This document shows positions 1 through 11,700 of a stretch of DNA of 64,000 nucleotides, one piece after another. Under the pieces are notes generated by a model. It was given only the letters and a program-made list of their open reading frames with translations, ran no database searches and was not told where the DNA came from. Position 1 is the stretch's first letter. The number at the start of each line of letters is the position of its first letter. Source of the stretch: Cardiocondyla obscurior (Eukaryota; Arthropoda; Insecta; Hymenoptera; Formicidae); contig NC_091866.1 of NCBI RefSeq assembly GCF_019399895.1, forward strand, positions 1,657,501 through 1,721,500, written 5' to 3'. The position numbers were made by a program, and so were the translations under genes.

Positions 1-3000
1 TGTTTTGCGGGACGGCGATGCGCGACAAAAGGGCTCGATCGATCGGATAAAAGTAACAAATATTTATTGCGAGGCGGCGTACCAGGTGACTTCAAAGCGG
101 GAATATTAACGACGGGATTAGAATAACATGATCTTGACACAACGTGGCCATTATCGGTGGTCCTACCCCTCTCTCGGTGTCTTCTCCACCCTCGGACACC
201 TTTTCGACCTTTCTGGTCAGTATTGACGTTCAACCGCGAGATCGTATTAACTTACTTGAATTTATAGCGCCGTCGGATCCGTGTAGTGTCCAATTAACCT
301 GATTAACCCAATTAACCGTGGCCTCGCCAGGTTTGTGCTTCGGCTACTCGGATTTCGCTCGTCGGCGGCTCCGCTAATCTGTCCACGGAGTTGGGTGCGG
401 TTTTGTCGTTATATTATGTGCAAACTTGGCAATCCATCGATAACGCCCCCGTCGTTATACCGGGTGAACGTGAATTACGCTGATAGCATCTCCAATTACG
501 TTCGCTCGGATGTATTTTACGATTATCGATTCATTCGTATTATCTGTACACGACGACACGTTACGGAATGCGAATGAAAATGCCGAGGAGCGTTCGTTCG
601 GATCTAGGATACGGGGAACCGTAATCTGTTTCGTTCGTTAACAATTCGGGGAAACGAGAAGGAACTCGTCCAATAAGATTAGTTAACTCCGCGCGATTTA
701 ATAGCGGAAATAAACTGCGAATTGCGAGCTGCTATGCGGGGGAGAAAGGGGGCGATATAAATCTAGCGCGAAATCTGCGAGATTCTTCGCGCCGTCTAAA
801 CGCCTTGATGATACCGCCTTATCTTCTTCTCGGTTACGGCGCAGCTTTTTACGATATAGCGTTGGATAAGTTTCCTGCATACTTCAGGGGGATCGAGATT
901 CCTGGGGCTTCGGTTCCGAGCTGCAACCCCGATCCGCAGCGCGCTACCGTCTTCACCACCAATCGCAATATCTCGCCCCGCGCTTTGGCGAGTGTTGCTC
1001 GGCAGGTTGGTATGCACGCCTGCGGTGCACTTTGGAATCTAATATGGCGCTGACGAGGACGTCCTGTCCAATAAAATGTCGCCGATGCATAAACAGTGGT
1101 ACGATGCTACACGCGATTATTCCTGCGAGCGCGATCGTCGGTGCCTCGGTGATCCCGTCGGTCTCAATACACCCGTGGAATTCAGGGCACCGAATTAATC
1201 CGAGAGCAAATCATTACGACAGCTTTTTGTAACGCAATTTCGAATTATCGTTTACCCGCTGAAACGTAAAATCGGCGGCACGGCCGAAGAAAACAAGCGT
1301 TTTAATCCAAAATGAATTGCATGTCGCGATATGATCCACGATTACGTGATAAAATAAGAATTTCGACCGAACAATGAGTCGTATGACAACGACGCTACAA
1401 GAGCATTAAAAATTCATTTACCATATTATCTGTCGCGACGTAGATTAACGACAATGGCCGAAAATCCGAGCGGGATATAACGCTGTACGGTGTATCACAT
1501 TTTATGTACAGCTACTGCATTATACCGTATTATACCATGCTAGAAATCCGGATTATACTCTTATCCATTGATTTAAAGCATTTACGCCGCGCTCGTAGTC
1601 GCTCTCCCTCTCTCTCTCTATCTATCTCCTTCTCTCTCACACACTCTCTATGAGAAACTGCATATAGGAAAGATTTTGCGCTTAATCGCACGGCTCTTCT
1701 CTTGAATAGCGCGTAGGAAAAGTTATACGACCGTGGAGGATATTACAAAATTCAATTCACAGCTATTTAATTTGAAATAGAATTGTGATCCCGCTTGCCT
1801 TTCGCGTTAATTTATTCAACTCGTCTACAGAAGTGACATGCAGAAACTTTTTGTATCATTCTTTTTATTTGTCGGATGGAACAACTGTTATATTTCCGAA
1901 TCGGTAACTTGGAGAAAAATTTTCTTCCATTTTGAATTCGCGTCGTCGAAGCGATTTACCTTTCTATACGGAGCAGATTTTAGTAATGGCACGTATAAAG
2001 AAAACGGATAACCAGAACGTATAACCGATGGAAGATTTAACGTACTCTGATCGATTTGTCTTGCAGTGCGTCAGCGACTGTCTTACCGTTCCAACTAGAT
2101 TTCAATGTTCAAATGTCAAATAATCGATTTCTTAATTAATGACATATTCACGATATTGGAATCAGGACCGAAGTGCTTCGAATTTCAATATCCAATTTTA
2201 AACGGTGAGAAAAAGAAATGTATTGCTACAGTTATCTATTTCTTAAAATCACATTTTATTGAACATAAATACATTTGAACTTTTTTATCAATAGAAATCG
2301 AGAGAAGAGGAGAAAATACTTCAAAAGAAAAGTGTTAATTAAAAATGTACTTTACAAATATTTCATTTCTGTTGGTTTATACGTTACATTATGGTTTTAT
2401 CGGCTAACGCCAGACAATATCTTCCATTTCGCTTCTCATAATATTCAGCTGTCTTTTTGTGTAGCAATTTTGTCATCACTTTCTTAGACAGTGTTCGCAA
2501 TCAAACGAAGCGACGTACTTTTCCTGGTCGCCTATTCCGCAGACGAGGAAAAGAACAAAGCTGCGGGTAGTAAAAGCTTTGCAGTGCAAAACTCGAAGAA
2601 AACGTTATCTTTTCTCGCGTGCAACGTTGTTATAATTATAAAACCGTGGTAGTAAAACGCATATTCATATTCCAAGATGTACGTACGTTTCTCGCAAGCT
2701 GTTTGTACATTCGTTTGTCAAGTGAAAGAATACTTTCACAGCCCGGGGTCGTATGAAGTTATTACGATAAAAAAATGCTGGTGAAATTTTTTTCACAACC
2801 GTAGAAATTGAAACAAAAATGATAAAAACAAAAGTAATTGAAAGTAAAATACGAAGGAAAACAAAAAAAAGGAAAAAAAAATGAGAATAAAAGAAATGCG
2901 CGTGAAAATAAAATAAATACGACAACGCCACGGTTTAAAAGTGATACCTGATACACGCTGCGTACATTTTATACGTTACAGTTCTGAATGCAACTGATTC

Positions 3001-3520
3001 TAATATCTCTTCGCGAGAAAGGAATATTTAAAAGACTTGCGATGAAAATTTTGTCCTTCTCTCCGCGTGCTGCGTTGAAGTATCTCTCTAGAGCGTACAC
3101 ATAAAATATTCCATATAAAAGATATTAAACATCACTGTACTTTCTGTCATTCTTTTCATGTTTTCTCTTTGTTTATTTTTTGACAATTTCTTATTTTAAT
3201 GCCCACGACGTCGTTCACGTTTTACTTTTAATCTGAATATGTTATCGATATATCGATATTCCCTCGCGCATTCGTGCATTGTATTACTTCGCAAATAGAC
3301 CAACCTGTTAGGTTTCATATACATATATAATCTCCGCGTAAGCACAAATGTGATCTAATTACATTAATCAACTGTCACCACATTGTAATCGATCGGCCTT
3401 CACGCGCGCGTAGCGTATAATTGTCCATTACCAGGTAACGAAGGTCTTGCGTCGAGGTATAATAATCTTCTCGTGACAAGTAGCACTCTGTGCGGTAAAG
3501 AGTTTTTTTGTATTATTAGG
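1..3520. other. non-coding stretch, no gene recognised
   Basis: I see no gene here. The first 1.3 kb is CpG-rich, and the rest to about 3.4 kb is AT-rich. Open frames reach only 60-90 codons, overlap each other on both strands, and show no domain or biased composition typical of a protein. A pyrimidine microsatellite lies at 1601-1650 and a purine-rich A/G stretch at about 2810-2920. The stretch reads as intergenic or intronic DNA. Confidence 0.6.
1601..1650. repeat. CT-rich microsatellite
   Basis: An imperfect (CT)n tract with interrupting TAT and CAC units. It is simple-sequence DNA with no sign of being part of a larger element. Confidence 0.85.
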
Positions 3521-3664
3521 TTTTTTTTTTTTTTAATTAACTGTCTACACTCGTTGCGCGACCTGCAGTTAATGCTTTTGATTTCTATTAGAAAAACAAG
3601 CCCGCAGTACTTACAGCCATTTAGCGCGCGCAACACGGAACAAAGACAGTTAATTAAAAAAAAA
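3521..3664. mobile_element. foldback (inverted-repeat) element, MITE-like
   Basis: The left arm (3521-3560) runs poly(T), then AATTAACTGTC, then a CpG-rich TTGCGCG. The right arm (3624-3664) is its reverse complement: CGCGCAACA, then GACAGTTAATT, then poly(A). The outer 20 bases match perfectly. The inner halves match with several mismatches and a small length difference. About 60 bp separate the arms. No open frame belongs to it, and the two frames that cross it on opposite strands are by-products of the symmetry. This fits a small non-autonomous inverted-repeat element. A poly(T)/poly(A) pair from two facing retroposon tails is an alternative. Confidence 0.6.
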
Positions 3665-4783
3665 TATATACACGCGATATGTGTTTTAACAAAGTTAATG
3701 TTATGTAATAAATAATTCTTAATTCTCTGATATACGTCGCGTATGTTTAATATTGAAATGACACGAATACTGACCGAAATAGAGAGAACGCTCAAACACG
3801 CGTCGACAAAACAAAGTAAATGTAATTTTTAATTAACTTGATTATTATTCTTACGGAATGTTCCGCGTGTTAATTGGAACACAGTGTTTCGAGAGCGAAG
3901 TCGTCATAGTTACGTCAACTTTGCCCGCCAGATTTGATAGAACTCGCGATAGACCGCCGTTTTCTCTTCCGTTGGCCTGACCGTAAAAAGGCCTCATCAC
4001 TGAGTGATCGAATTCGCGATCGGGAGGCGACTAAATTTCCGAATTACGAGCGCCGACGTGTTCCCTCCCCTACGGTCGTTCCATCTTTCGTGACCGCGCC
4101 AAGTTGGCCAAAAGTTCAATTGGAGCTAAACCGTTTCCGAAGTTGCAACCATTGAAAACCGCTCGCCAACTATTATTGGTCCAGGTCGCATAGTATAATT
4201 ACTGTTCGCCATCTATTCCGTTTCCTGTCCTCTTCTGCCAACAAACTCCGCCATCGGCCAGTCATGGTGCGGCGCCCCGACGTCGTCGTCGTCGTCGTCT
4301 CTCGATCGTGCACGTGGAGCCGTCAAACCCAAATCTATCGATCAGAGAGCCATTAACTTCGGCCGATTTGGGGAAGAAAATGAGAAGGCGCGGCGGGGAC
4401 CGTTAACCGACCCGGATAACTTCCGCGGAAACTTTCGCGGATTACGTGAGGTGGAATCGCGTGAAAAATCTTGCGGGCCATTTTCAGAGGCGAACAAAAG
4501 GAAGGTGAACACGGACGAACTTCGTACGCGTGTATATGCCCCCTTAAATATATACCGGCGCGGGCGAAACTTGTACCTTGATATTGGCAGCCGATGATTT
4601 AGTTGATTTTTCCTTCTAGTATTATTAATCCCGAATCGGTTGCAGACTAGTCAAGCGATTCTATAGATGTTTACGTGCGGTGTAATGAATTTAAAAGATA
4701 TTTAATGCCGCGTCATAACTTTCGATCGATAAGAGAGGAAGAAAAATTAATTTGATATATTTTTTTGAACAATTCATAATTTT
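3665..4783. other. non-coding stretch, no gene recognised
   Basis: I see no gene here. The stretch is CpG-rich and includes one short trinucleotide array at 4279-4300. Its last 200 bases become AT-rich and lead into the family 1 repeat. Confidence 0.55.
4279..4300. repeat. (GTC)n trinucleotide microsatellite
   Basis: About six CGT/GTC units in a row in CpG-rich DNA. The frame around it is not open for long in any reading, so a coding role is unlikely. Confidence 0.85.
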
Positions 4784-4826
4784 TAATAAGTAATTGAAAG
4801 TAATCCTTTCTATAATCCTCTCTATA

Positions 4827-4885
4827 TGCGTTACGCATGAATTAACAATTAAATTTAACAATTAAAAAGCTAATTCATGCGTTAC
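4827..4885. repeat. inverted repeat at the left end of family 1 copy 1
   Basis: TGCGTTACGCATGAATTA (left arm) faces TAATTCATGCGTTAC (right arm, 4871-4885), with an AT-rich spacer holding two AACAATT units. The arms are shorter than in copy 2, where the same structure extends over about 50 bp per arm. This copy therefore looks partly deleted on its left side. Confidence 0.6.
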
Positions 4886-5186
4886 CCATCAATTTTTTAA
4901 GATAGGAGACGAGAGTAACGAATAAATAGGCGCGGGGGTCGCGGGGAGTGGTGGGAGGAACGGAGCGAGAGCGAGCGCGAGCCTACGTGCCGCACGCTAG
5001 GTATATTCCCCCACTACTCCCACTCTCGCTTTGTCCTTCTCCAGCGGTCGCGCGAGCACACACGTACTACGCACGGCACAGCAAGCACGTGTCTCCGTAC
5101 CCGAAAGTAATTCGCACTTCCATTTAACGAAAACCCTTCCAGCACGATAACCACGATTAACCACTTGATATTTCTTTATGTTACAG

Positions 5187-5513
5187 ATCGACACAGTTGC
5201 TGTCCGCTGTCCGCTGTCGTCAACGAGTTCGTCACCGCCGATATTAAGATATATACGAACCGCAGCCGGTTCGTCGGTCGTCCCGAATGTTCCGCTGAGT
5301 ATTCGGGCGTACTTTTTCGACACACGACTATCTTTTAATCGCGAGTGCTAAACCATGGAACGCGCGAGTAATCGTTGAGTAATTTTCGCGATTAAAATCA
5401 CGGGTCGGGGTGTTCGCGAGTTACTTGTGCGCGGAGGGATGACTCGTCACGTCCCATCTGAGAGGAGGAGCAGGCCCGGGACGGGCATCCTGCATCGGCG
5501 GAGCAACTTTTAA
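5187..5513 (+). other. predicted exon inside family 1 copy 1
   Basis: The left boundary is a good acceptor: a pyrimidine-rich TTTCTTTATG followed by TTACAG at 5181-5186. The right boundary is a consensus donor, GTAAGTA, from 5514. The exon is 327 nt and CpG-rich, unlike the AT-rich intron after it. It is not open throughout on the + strand: one frame is open from the start to about 5350, then stops. An ATG at 5439 opens a 24-codon frame (MTRHVPSERRSRPGTGILHR, then RSNF) whose TAA is the last three bases of the exon. This 24-codon frame is identical in copy 2. An untranslated or upstream-ORF exon fits better than a protein-coding one. No transcript evidence is available to me. Confidence 0.45.
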
Positions 5514-5606
5514 GTAAGTATAAATTAAAAAAATAAAATCTTTGTTTCTTTTATTAATCTCATTACTTAACTGATGTCTACATTAATTTGTTTTTTTATG
5601 TTACAG
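5514..5606 (+). other. predicted 93-nt intron in family 1 copy 1
   Basis: It begins GTAAGTATAA and ends with a T-rich tract, ATG and TTACAG. The AT-rich interior contains TTACTTAACTGATG, a plausible branch-point context about 30 nt before the acceptor. Its length and composition suit a minimal insect intron. Copy 2 keeps it at 92 nt, with changes mainly in the T runs. Confidence 0.45.
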
Positions 5607-5649
5607 TCACCGGCAGAAATCTTCAACTCCGCTGAAGCTCAGCAGACTG
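5607..5649 (+). other. predicted 43-nt micro-exon in family 1 copy 1
   Basis: It is bounded by TTACAG (5601-5606) and GTGAGT (5650-5655). Read in the first frame it gives SPAEIFNSAEAQQT plus one overhanging base. Copy 2 has a 40-nt version giving SPAEIFNSAEVQI plus one base. Their lengths differ by exactly three, so phase is kept. However, joining it in this frame to the preceding exon puts it directly after that exon's terminal TAA, so translation through the junction is not supported. It may be untranslated, or spliced to a different upstream exon. Confidence 0.4.
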
Positions 5650-5766
5650 GTGAGTCGCATCAATTTTTTATTTGTAATTTACAATCGGGTGGGATAAAAA
5701 TAGCGTGCGCGTAGCACGCGCATGGTTTCTTTTTGTAAGTAATAAAAAAGTAATAAGTAATTGAAA

Positions 5767-8700
5767 TATAAATTACCATTTTAAATATAATTAACACATA
5801 CGGTTATTTGTAAAGTTTATCAGCTAAAATAAATTTTAAAAAATTAATCAATAAAATAAAACATATAAACAGTCGCTTAAAAATTGCGGTAGTTTAAATA
5901 TTCTTATAGTGCAAAAGGGTATAAAATTTTTAGTATTTTAGTTGCTCTTTCGATCAGTGAAACTTTCCGAACGAATATTATGGAAAAAGCGATTTTTAGC
6001 ACGACGTATTCAATTTCATGGAAGTACGCTCTCGTTCGCTACAAAGGCCCGTAACAAAAGTGCACAGCAGTCACAATTTAAGTAATAGTACTCGACATAA
6101 AATGATCAATCATTGGAAACCGCAATGAACAATTGTAAAATAAACCGCAAAGATCAGCTTTCATTTACAATTTACATAGTTTTATTTCGAGTAATTATAA
6201 TTTTTACTATTATTATTATTACTTTTTTTAAAGAAAAAAAAAATTAAAAATTGTCTGTTAAAAGAGCAGGATTAATTTAGTTTTTAATATAAACCATGAG
6301 CGCAAGCCGTAAAAAAAAAAAAAAATAAAATAAACCCTCGCAGCTTTCAAACGTGTTGGAAAACATTAACTTAATTACAACCTTTTTCGCGTACAACCCG
6401 GGACTTCGAGAATTCGCAACTAATCGACAAAGTACGCATTGTAATCGCACTTTCGTCGCCGTTTGTGTGCAACGCAAAGTGGCCGGCACGCAGCGTGAAT
6501 GCAGACGAATAGACCATATTAGACAAAGGGGCCGCACTTTCTGAGATCGCTCCAGAATCCTCGAAGCCGGTCCCGCGATTCCCGTCGGCTGGTGAAATTA
6601 CTAATTCTGTAGACAAAAGGTAATTTATCGAAGCTTAGTCGTGAACGCAGAGCTATTGCCTTTTCAGTTCGGCCAGGCAGCCGCTGAGCTCGCTTATCCC
6701 CTTATATTATACCGTAACCTCTTATTAATTTACAACAGGTCCGATAAATGGCAAATTTTTTTTTCTTAACTGTAAAAGAAACGACGAGACGATAGATTAA
6801 AAAAAAAAGAAAACAAAAATTTTATTCTGCAGAATTACGAGCAACTGTAATATATAAAAAGGATTAAGAGTTTATTGAAAGCTCTCATTGAAACGTAACG
6901 TTGGTAGATTTAATATAAAACGGCAATAAAATTTTATACTTAACAGCAATGTTTTACCGGCTTGTTAGCATTTTACTCAAGTGATGTTTATTAAATGTGT
7001 TCTACAAATACAAATACAAATATCTGCAAATATTACGTTTATGGAGATGCATATACTTAAAAGAGAATAAATGATTAACGTCGCTTAGCGTATTGTTCGC
7101 GAATTGATTATCAATAAATATGCATGGTGTAGTTTCAATCTCAATACATATTTTCCAAGTATGCGAGACCGGGCTTTTCAAGTTAGAAGTATTTTCAACT
7201 TGAAAACTTTTAAATTGAAATCGTAATTCTTATTTATGCATAACAGGAATACGAGATAAATTGTTGATGCGGCTGAATTTATTCGGCGAACACTTTTGCT
7301 TATCTTCTCTCCTTAGATTTTATCGAATAAATATCATGGATTTCAGCGTAGGTATCGCTTGCATAAAATTCGATCTTATTATATCGCGTGCTAAAAGTAA
7401 GAGAAGATTTCGACAGTCTTACCGCTTGGCTGTTAATCCTAATATAAAGAATTGGTGGCGACAAAATATACTCGATCGTCGAACAGGACGATCCTCTATT
7501 AAAAATTTTAAACAGAACTCAATATCAACTTGCGACGAATATACGACGGGGAAATTTCTTGGCCGCGGTATTACGGGCATATATTAGACTAAACTCACTA
7601 ATGTTATCTCCGATAACACGCTGCATTTGAAAATTCATTTATGTTCGATAAAATTTATTTTTTATTATTAATTTACGTTATTAATATTATATTACATTTT
7701 TTTTTAATATCTAAACATTTTTATTAAATTACCTTTTACTTTTTTAATTGCAATAATTTAAAAAAAAATTAATTTTTATTTGAATTAAAATTAGAATTGA
7801 CTCGAACATTATATCATGAGATTTATACAATTAACTATAATAAAGCGAAGTTAGTACGCGAATGGGAAGATTAGTTTATCTCGATATTAGGTGACTCGGA
7901 ATAAAATCTCGTTGAGATAAGTCAGATATGATCGCTAGGCTGGTTAACGACCCGCTGTTTATGCAAGAAAAATGTGACGGAAGAGAAAGGAGTAATCGCA
8001 CTGAGGCGGGAATATAAGGAAAGGTATCGGGGGGGAAAGAACAGACGGAAGGCGTCGAAACGCAAGGGTTGAGCAGAGAAAGCGAGTAAAGGGTCGTTGT
8101 ACTGCAGCCGCGAGTTTCTCCCCTTTTCTCCCGTCGCCTCCGTCAGATCGCTCTATTAAAAGTTGAAGATAGCAATGGCAGGTCCTCGAGGCGCGAGCAC
8201 GAGCACACCGTCTCTATTTACTACTTCATAAAATCTTTACAATCCACTGTAAGAATTTCCGAACCAGATACCTACTCTTGGGCGTACCAGCGTCGTCCGA
8301 GCCGCGCCAGTATTGGATCTCGCGTGTTTGCGGTCACGCCGACTCGTTGCAGTCTCTGCGAATAATTGCCGATAACTTTTCAACTCCTTCCCCCGGCAAT
8401 TCTATGCCGTCTCGGAATTACAATTCCCCGGTAGCCCCGAGGCAAATTAAGTCTGATGGCATTGACGAAGCGTGCGCTACTAAATGGAGACGGGATATCC
8501 GAAAACGTCGAGATGATACGTTTAATTTTCAAGTTTTATAAAAAAAAAAAAAAAAAAATATACGGTCGCAAAGCGACGAGAGATGCACATGTATATTCTC
8601 GACACGTGATATCTCGACGAGATTGTCAACGGCGAATTTATGCAATTATTTAATAACTTGTGGAAAGACTTAACGTAAAATAAATGTGAAATATGAAATA

Positions 8701-11700
8701 TAGCTTTTGAACTTCGTCTTAAAAATTCACCGAGAAGTTTCCCCGCGCCGTGACCTAATTCAGTCTCAAATAAAAATGAGTTTTCCATCGATCGAAAAAA
8801 AAAAGAAGAAAAAAAACAGTCTGTTTCGCTCTTTCTCGTTTCCTCGTCGCGCCGTTGAATCCCTCGGGCGTCCGCGTGCTCTTATTGCACCGCGAAATCA
8901 ATTCATTAGCGCGATTACCGTAGAACGCAAGGCTGTCTATTTGCGCGACGCTTCTTCGTTCGTCAAACTTATCGCGCTTCGGTGGCTCGCAGTTTCCGCT
9001 GGCGGCTGAGAACTGCGGCAAAAAGACACGGAAGAAAGCGTACCGCCCGGCGCGAGCGGGACGCAAGGAGGAAGGAAGGAGCAAACCGCATCGTGATAAA
9101 GCGCAGTGGTCGGGGCGGCGCTTCCTGCTGGAGTGCGCGGGATAACGGGCGACTTACCGAATATGATTTATGCCCCAATATAACTGGGCAGCGATAAAAT
9201 AAGGAGCCATCTTTACGTCCTCCGTTTCCGCGCGTTCACCCCCGCGCCGCGTTTCTCCTCGCCCGATGCCCCGACGTCTTACCCGGCGGTCTCCAGTCCC
9301 GAGCCGTTCGAATTGCGGACGCCCTTCCGGTTACGTGCGACGCGTACCGCGCGAGGTATGGAAATTAATATCTACCGTGGATGATCGACGAACCGCGGCC
9401 GAGCACGTCGAAAGCACGCCCAAGACAGTGAATATCATCGAGAATTTAGGTCCTTGTTCTCAAAAGAGATTACGACTTTTGCACTCATTCAAATGTCGGC
9501 TTTGCGACTTCTTTCGTCTGGCCTCTCGTTTCTCTTCTTGTTCTCTTCTAAGTATTTCTCTAATCTTCCCCCGGGTTTTTTGCCGTATTTCTACTTCGAG
9601 CTAATCGACCGAATGATTTTTAAGAACGATTGTTCTGAAAACTTCCGTCGATTCTTTCCAAGGTGAAGCCACGAAGCTGCGAAGGGGACTTGATATTCCG
9701 TCGTGAGTGAATAGAGTCGCGAAGGGGCTTCTGAGAGGAAGGAATAAGACGGAGGACTTCATCGTCGCGACTGATTGGTCGATTTGTCAGCTACGCCGTT
9801 CGCTCTCTTTCCGCTTCTCTTCCTCCTCTTTTCTCCTTCCGTCTAGCCTCCCCCATGAATCAGAGTTCTCGGACTCTTCTTGATGGTTAATTGAACCAGT
9901 CGGGCTGCTGATCCGACGAGCTCTTCTCTTCGATCCTCTTGCTCTTTCTCTCGCGATTGATCTCGGGACAGTCGATTGACCAACTTTGCCGCAAAAACGG
10001 GATAAAATCGAACAGGCGAGTTTTTTCGGCGCAACACTTCCGGCATTTTTTTTCTTTTTTTTTTCCTTTTTTTCGCACGGGGAAAGAAATATCGTCGTCG
10101 GATAAAAGGCGAGACTACTTAATCATACAGGACGGGACTATCATCCGTGATAATAAAGACTGTTTTTTTTTCTTTTTTTAAGCGTGCTTCTTTAAGAGTT
10201 TTGCGAATTACGAGACTGAGGTAAAAAAGCACCGACATGTATGAAGAAATTTTTCTTTTATTTTACTCAATTTTATTTGTCTTCTTTTAATACATTAGAG
10301 ATCGATTTCAAGTTTCCTTTAATCTCAAGTTTTAAAGAAAGTTGAAATAATGGTTAATCTGCGAGTGTAGTAAAGCGCTGCCGGGAAAAATTAACGTTAT
10401 AATACGTACAATGAGACAAAAGAAATTGATACGAATAAACGCGCTCGCCGTTTTATTTCGTGAATAAATCTCGGCGTTGTTTTGCGGCTTCGAGATGATC
10501 GGGCGGTCGCACTCGGCGCGATGTCAAATACCGCGTGCAATAACAAATAAGCAGAAACGCGTCACGGCCATGCCGGCACATTAACTTTTTAAACTACTTA
10601 ATGATTCCCCTGTTGCGGGGTATCTCCCCTTCATATCGGAATAAATTACGAAAAAAGAGCTTATCCGGACACGAGCGGCGCTCCGGGCAGCACGATAGGA
10701 TGAGGGAACCGGGGGAGGAGGGAGGGAGTACGAATTTAATAAAGTACGGCGGCGTGATAAATCCGTGCTCACTTAGTAATGCGCTGGCTCGCGAAAGGCG
10801 AAAAACAAAACTTAAGGAAGACACATCGTTGGAAAAATCCTAATGAATAGTAATGGCTGGAAACGGTTGGGTGAGTGTCTACGCCCGCAGGGTAGTATCG
10901 CTCGGTGGGCTCTTTACGACCTTAGCCGCGAATAATGAGAGGAAAAACCGGGCCGGTGCCTGGACGTGTTGCTCTTTGAAGAAAACGTAATTGGCGAGAC
11001 GGGGCGAGCTTTTCGCCTCCGCCCGAGTCCGCGGAATTATCGGGACCGTACCTTGAACGCCTTTAATTACGACTCTACGACGTACTTGAGACCGCGGCAT
11101 TTTTATTTTATTTTTTTTTTTTTTATTGTTAAAATTATGAGACGTCTAAATTTCGAGCGAGGCGGCCGTTACGAAGAAAGAGATGAACTTTCACAATGGG
11201 TTAAACGTCGTTTGGATTATTCTTTGCTTTCATCCAAAAAATGTAATGTATGTATGTGGTGGAGAATACAGGAAATTTTCGGTGACGCGCTTTCGACGGA
11301 GGGGACGGGAGGGCGGATAAATGAAGGGGTGGAAGAAGGATTAAGGGATTATCGTCGTTGGCAATCTGTAAAAAAAAAAAAAGATTAAAAAAAAGTAAAA
11401 AACTGCGCGTCCACCTATTCTTTATTAGGGAGAACATATATTATACCGGCGGATAAAAGATGTGACTCTGTATATCTTTTTTTCTGATTCATTAACGTAC
11501 AGCGCGTTCTGTGTGCCGCCGCTCTCATACGTTATGCTCCGGTTCGTGTAGAATATATGCCAGGGATGCACGGTGCGTGTAATCTACTTCCGAAATTTCT
11601 GAATATTCATAAACGGCATATGATATATGGTCAATCCATCTAGCTATCGCGTAATAAAAAATTTATATGATTGAGATTTAGTTGAATTACGCGATTATGG

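Larger units (their letters stand above)
4784..5766 (+). mobile_element. family 1 dispersed repeat, copy 1, flanked by 16-bp direct repeat
   Basis: This unit has a second copy in the same orientation at about 45869-46835. From roughly 4860 to 5660 the two are about 97% identical by eye, with small indels. Similarity fades towards 5720, where both carry a TAGC-flanked CGCGCGTAGC-like motif. The order in the unit is a foldback inverted repeat at the left end (4827-4885), a G-rich arm (4932-4970) facing a C-rich arm (5007-5040), then an acceptor-exon-intron-micro-exon-donor arrangement (5181-5655). TAATAAGTAATTGAAA occurs at 4784-4799 and again at 5751-5766, just outside the unit, which looks like a target-site duplication. 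I find no transposase or reverse transcriptase reading frame, so if mobile it is non-autonomous. A duplicated host promoter plus first exons is the alternative. Confidence 0.7.

Noticed and set aside
3400..3795. 131-codon minus-strand frame across the foldback at 3.5 kb
   Set aside because: It runs through both arms and poly(T)/poly(A) tracts. An 80-codon frame is open on the opposite strand over the same place, as expected from an inverted repeat.
4997..5323. Minus-strand frame of 108 codons, with a 70-codon counterpart at 46226-46435 that is nearly identical in protein
   Set aside because: It lies inside the family 1 repeat and starts at GTG rather than ATG. The protein similarity simply follows from about 97% DNA identity. 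Of the three base changes I noted between copies in the shared part, two alter residues, and it runs antisense across the stronger splice-like signals.
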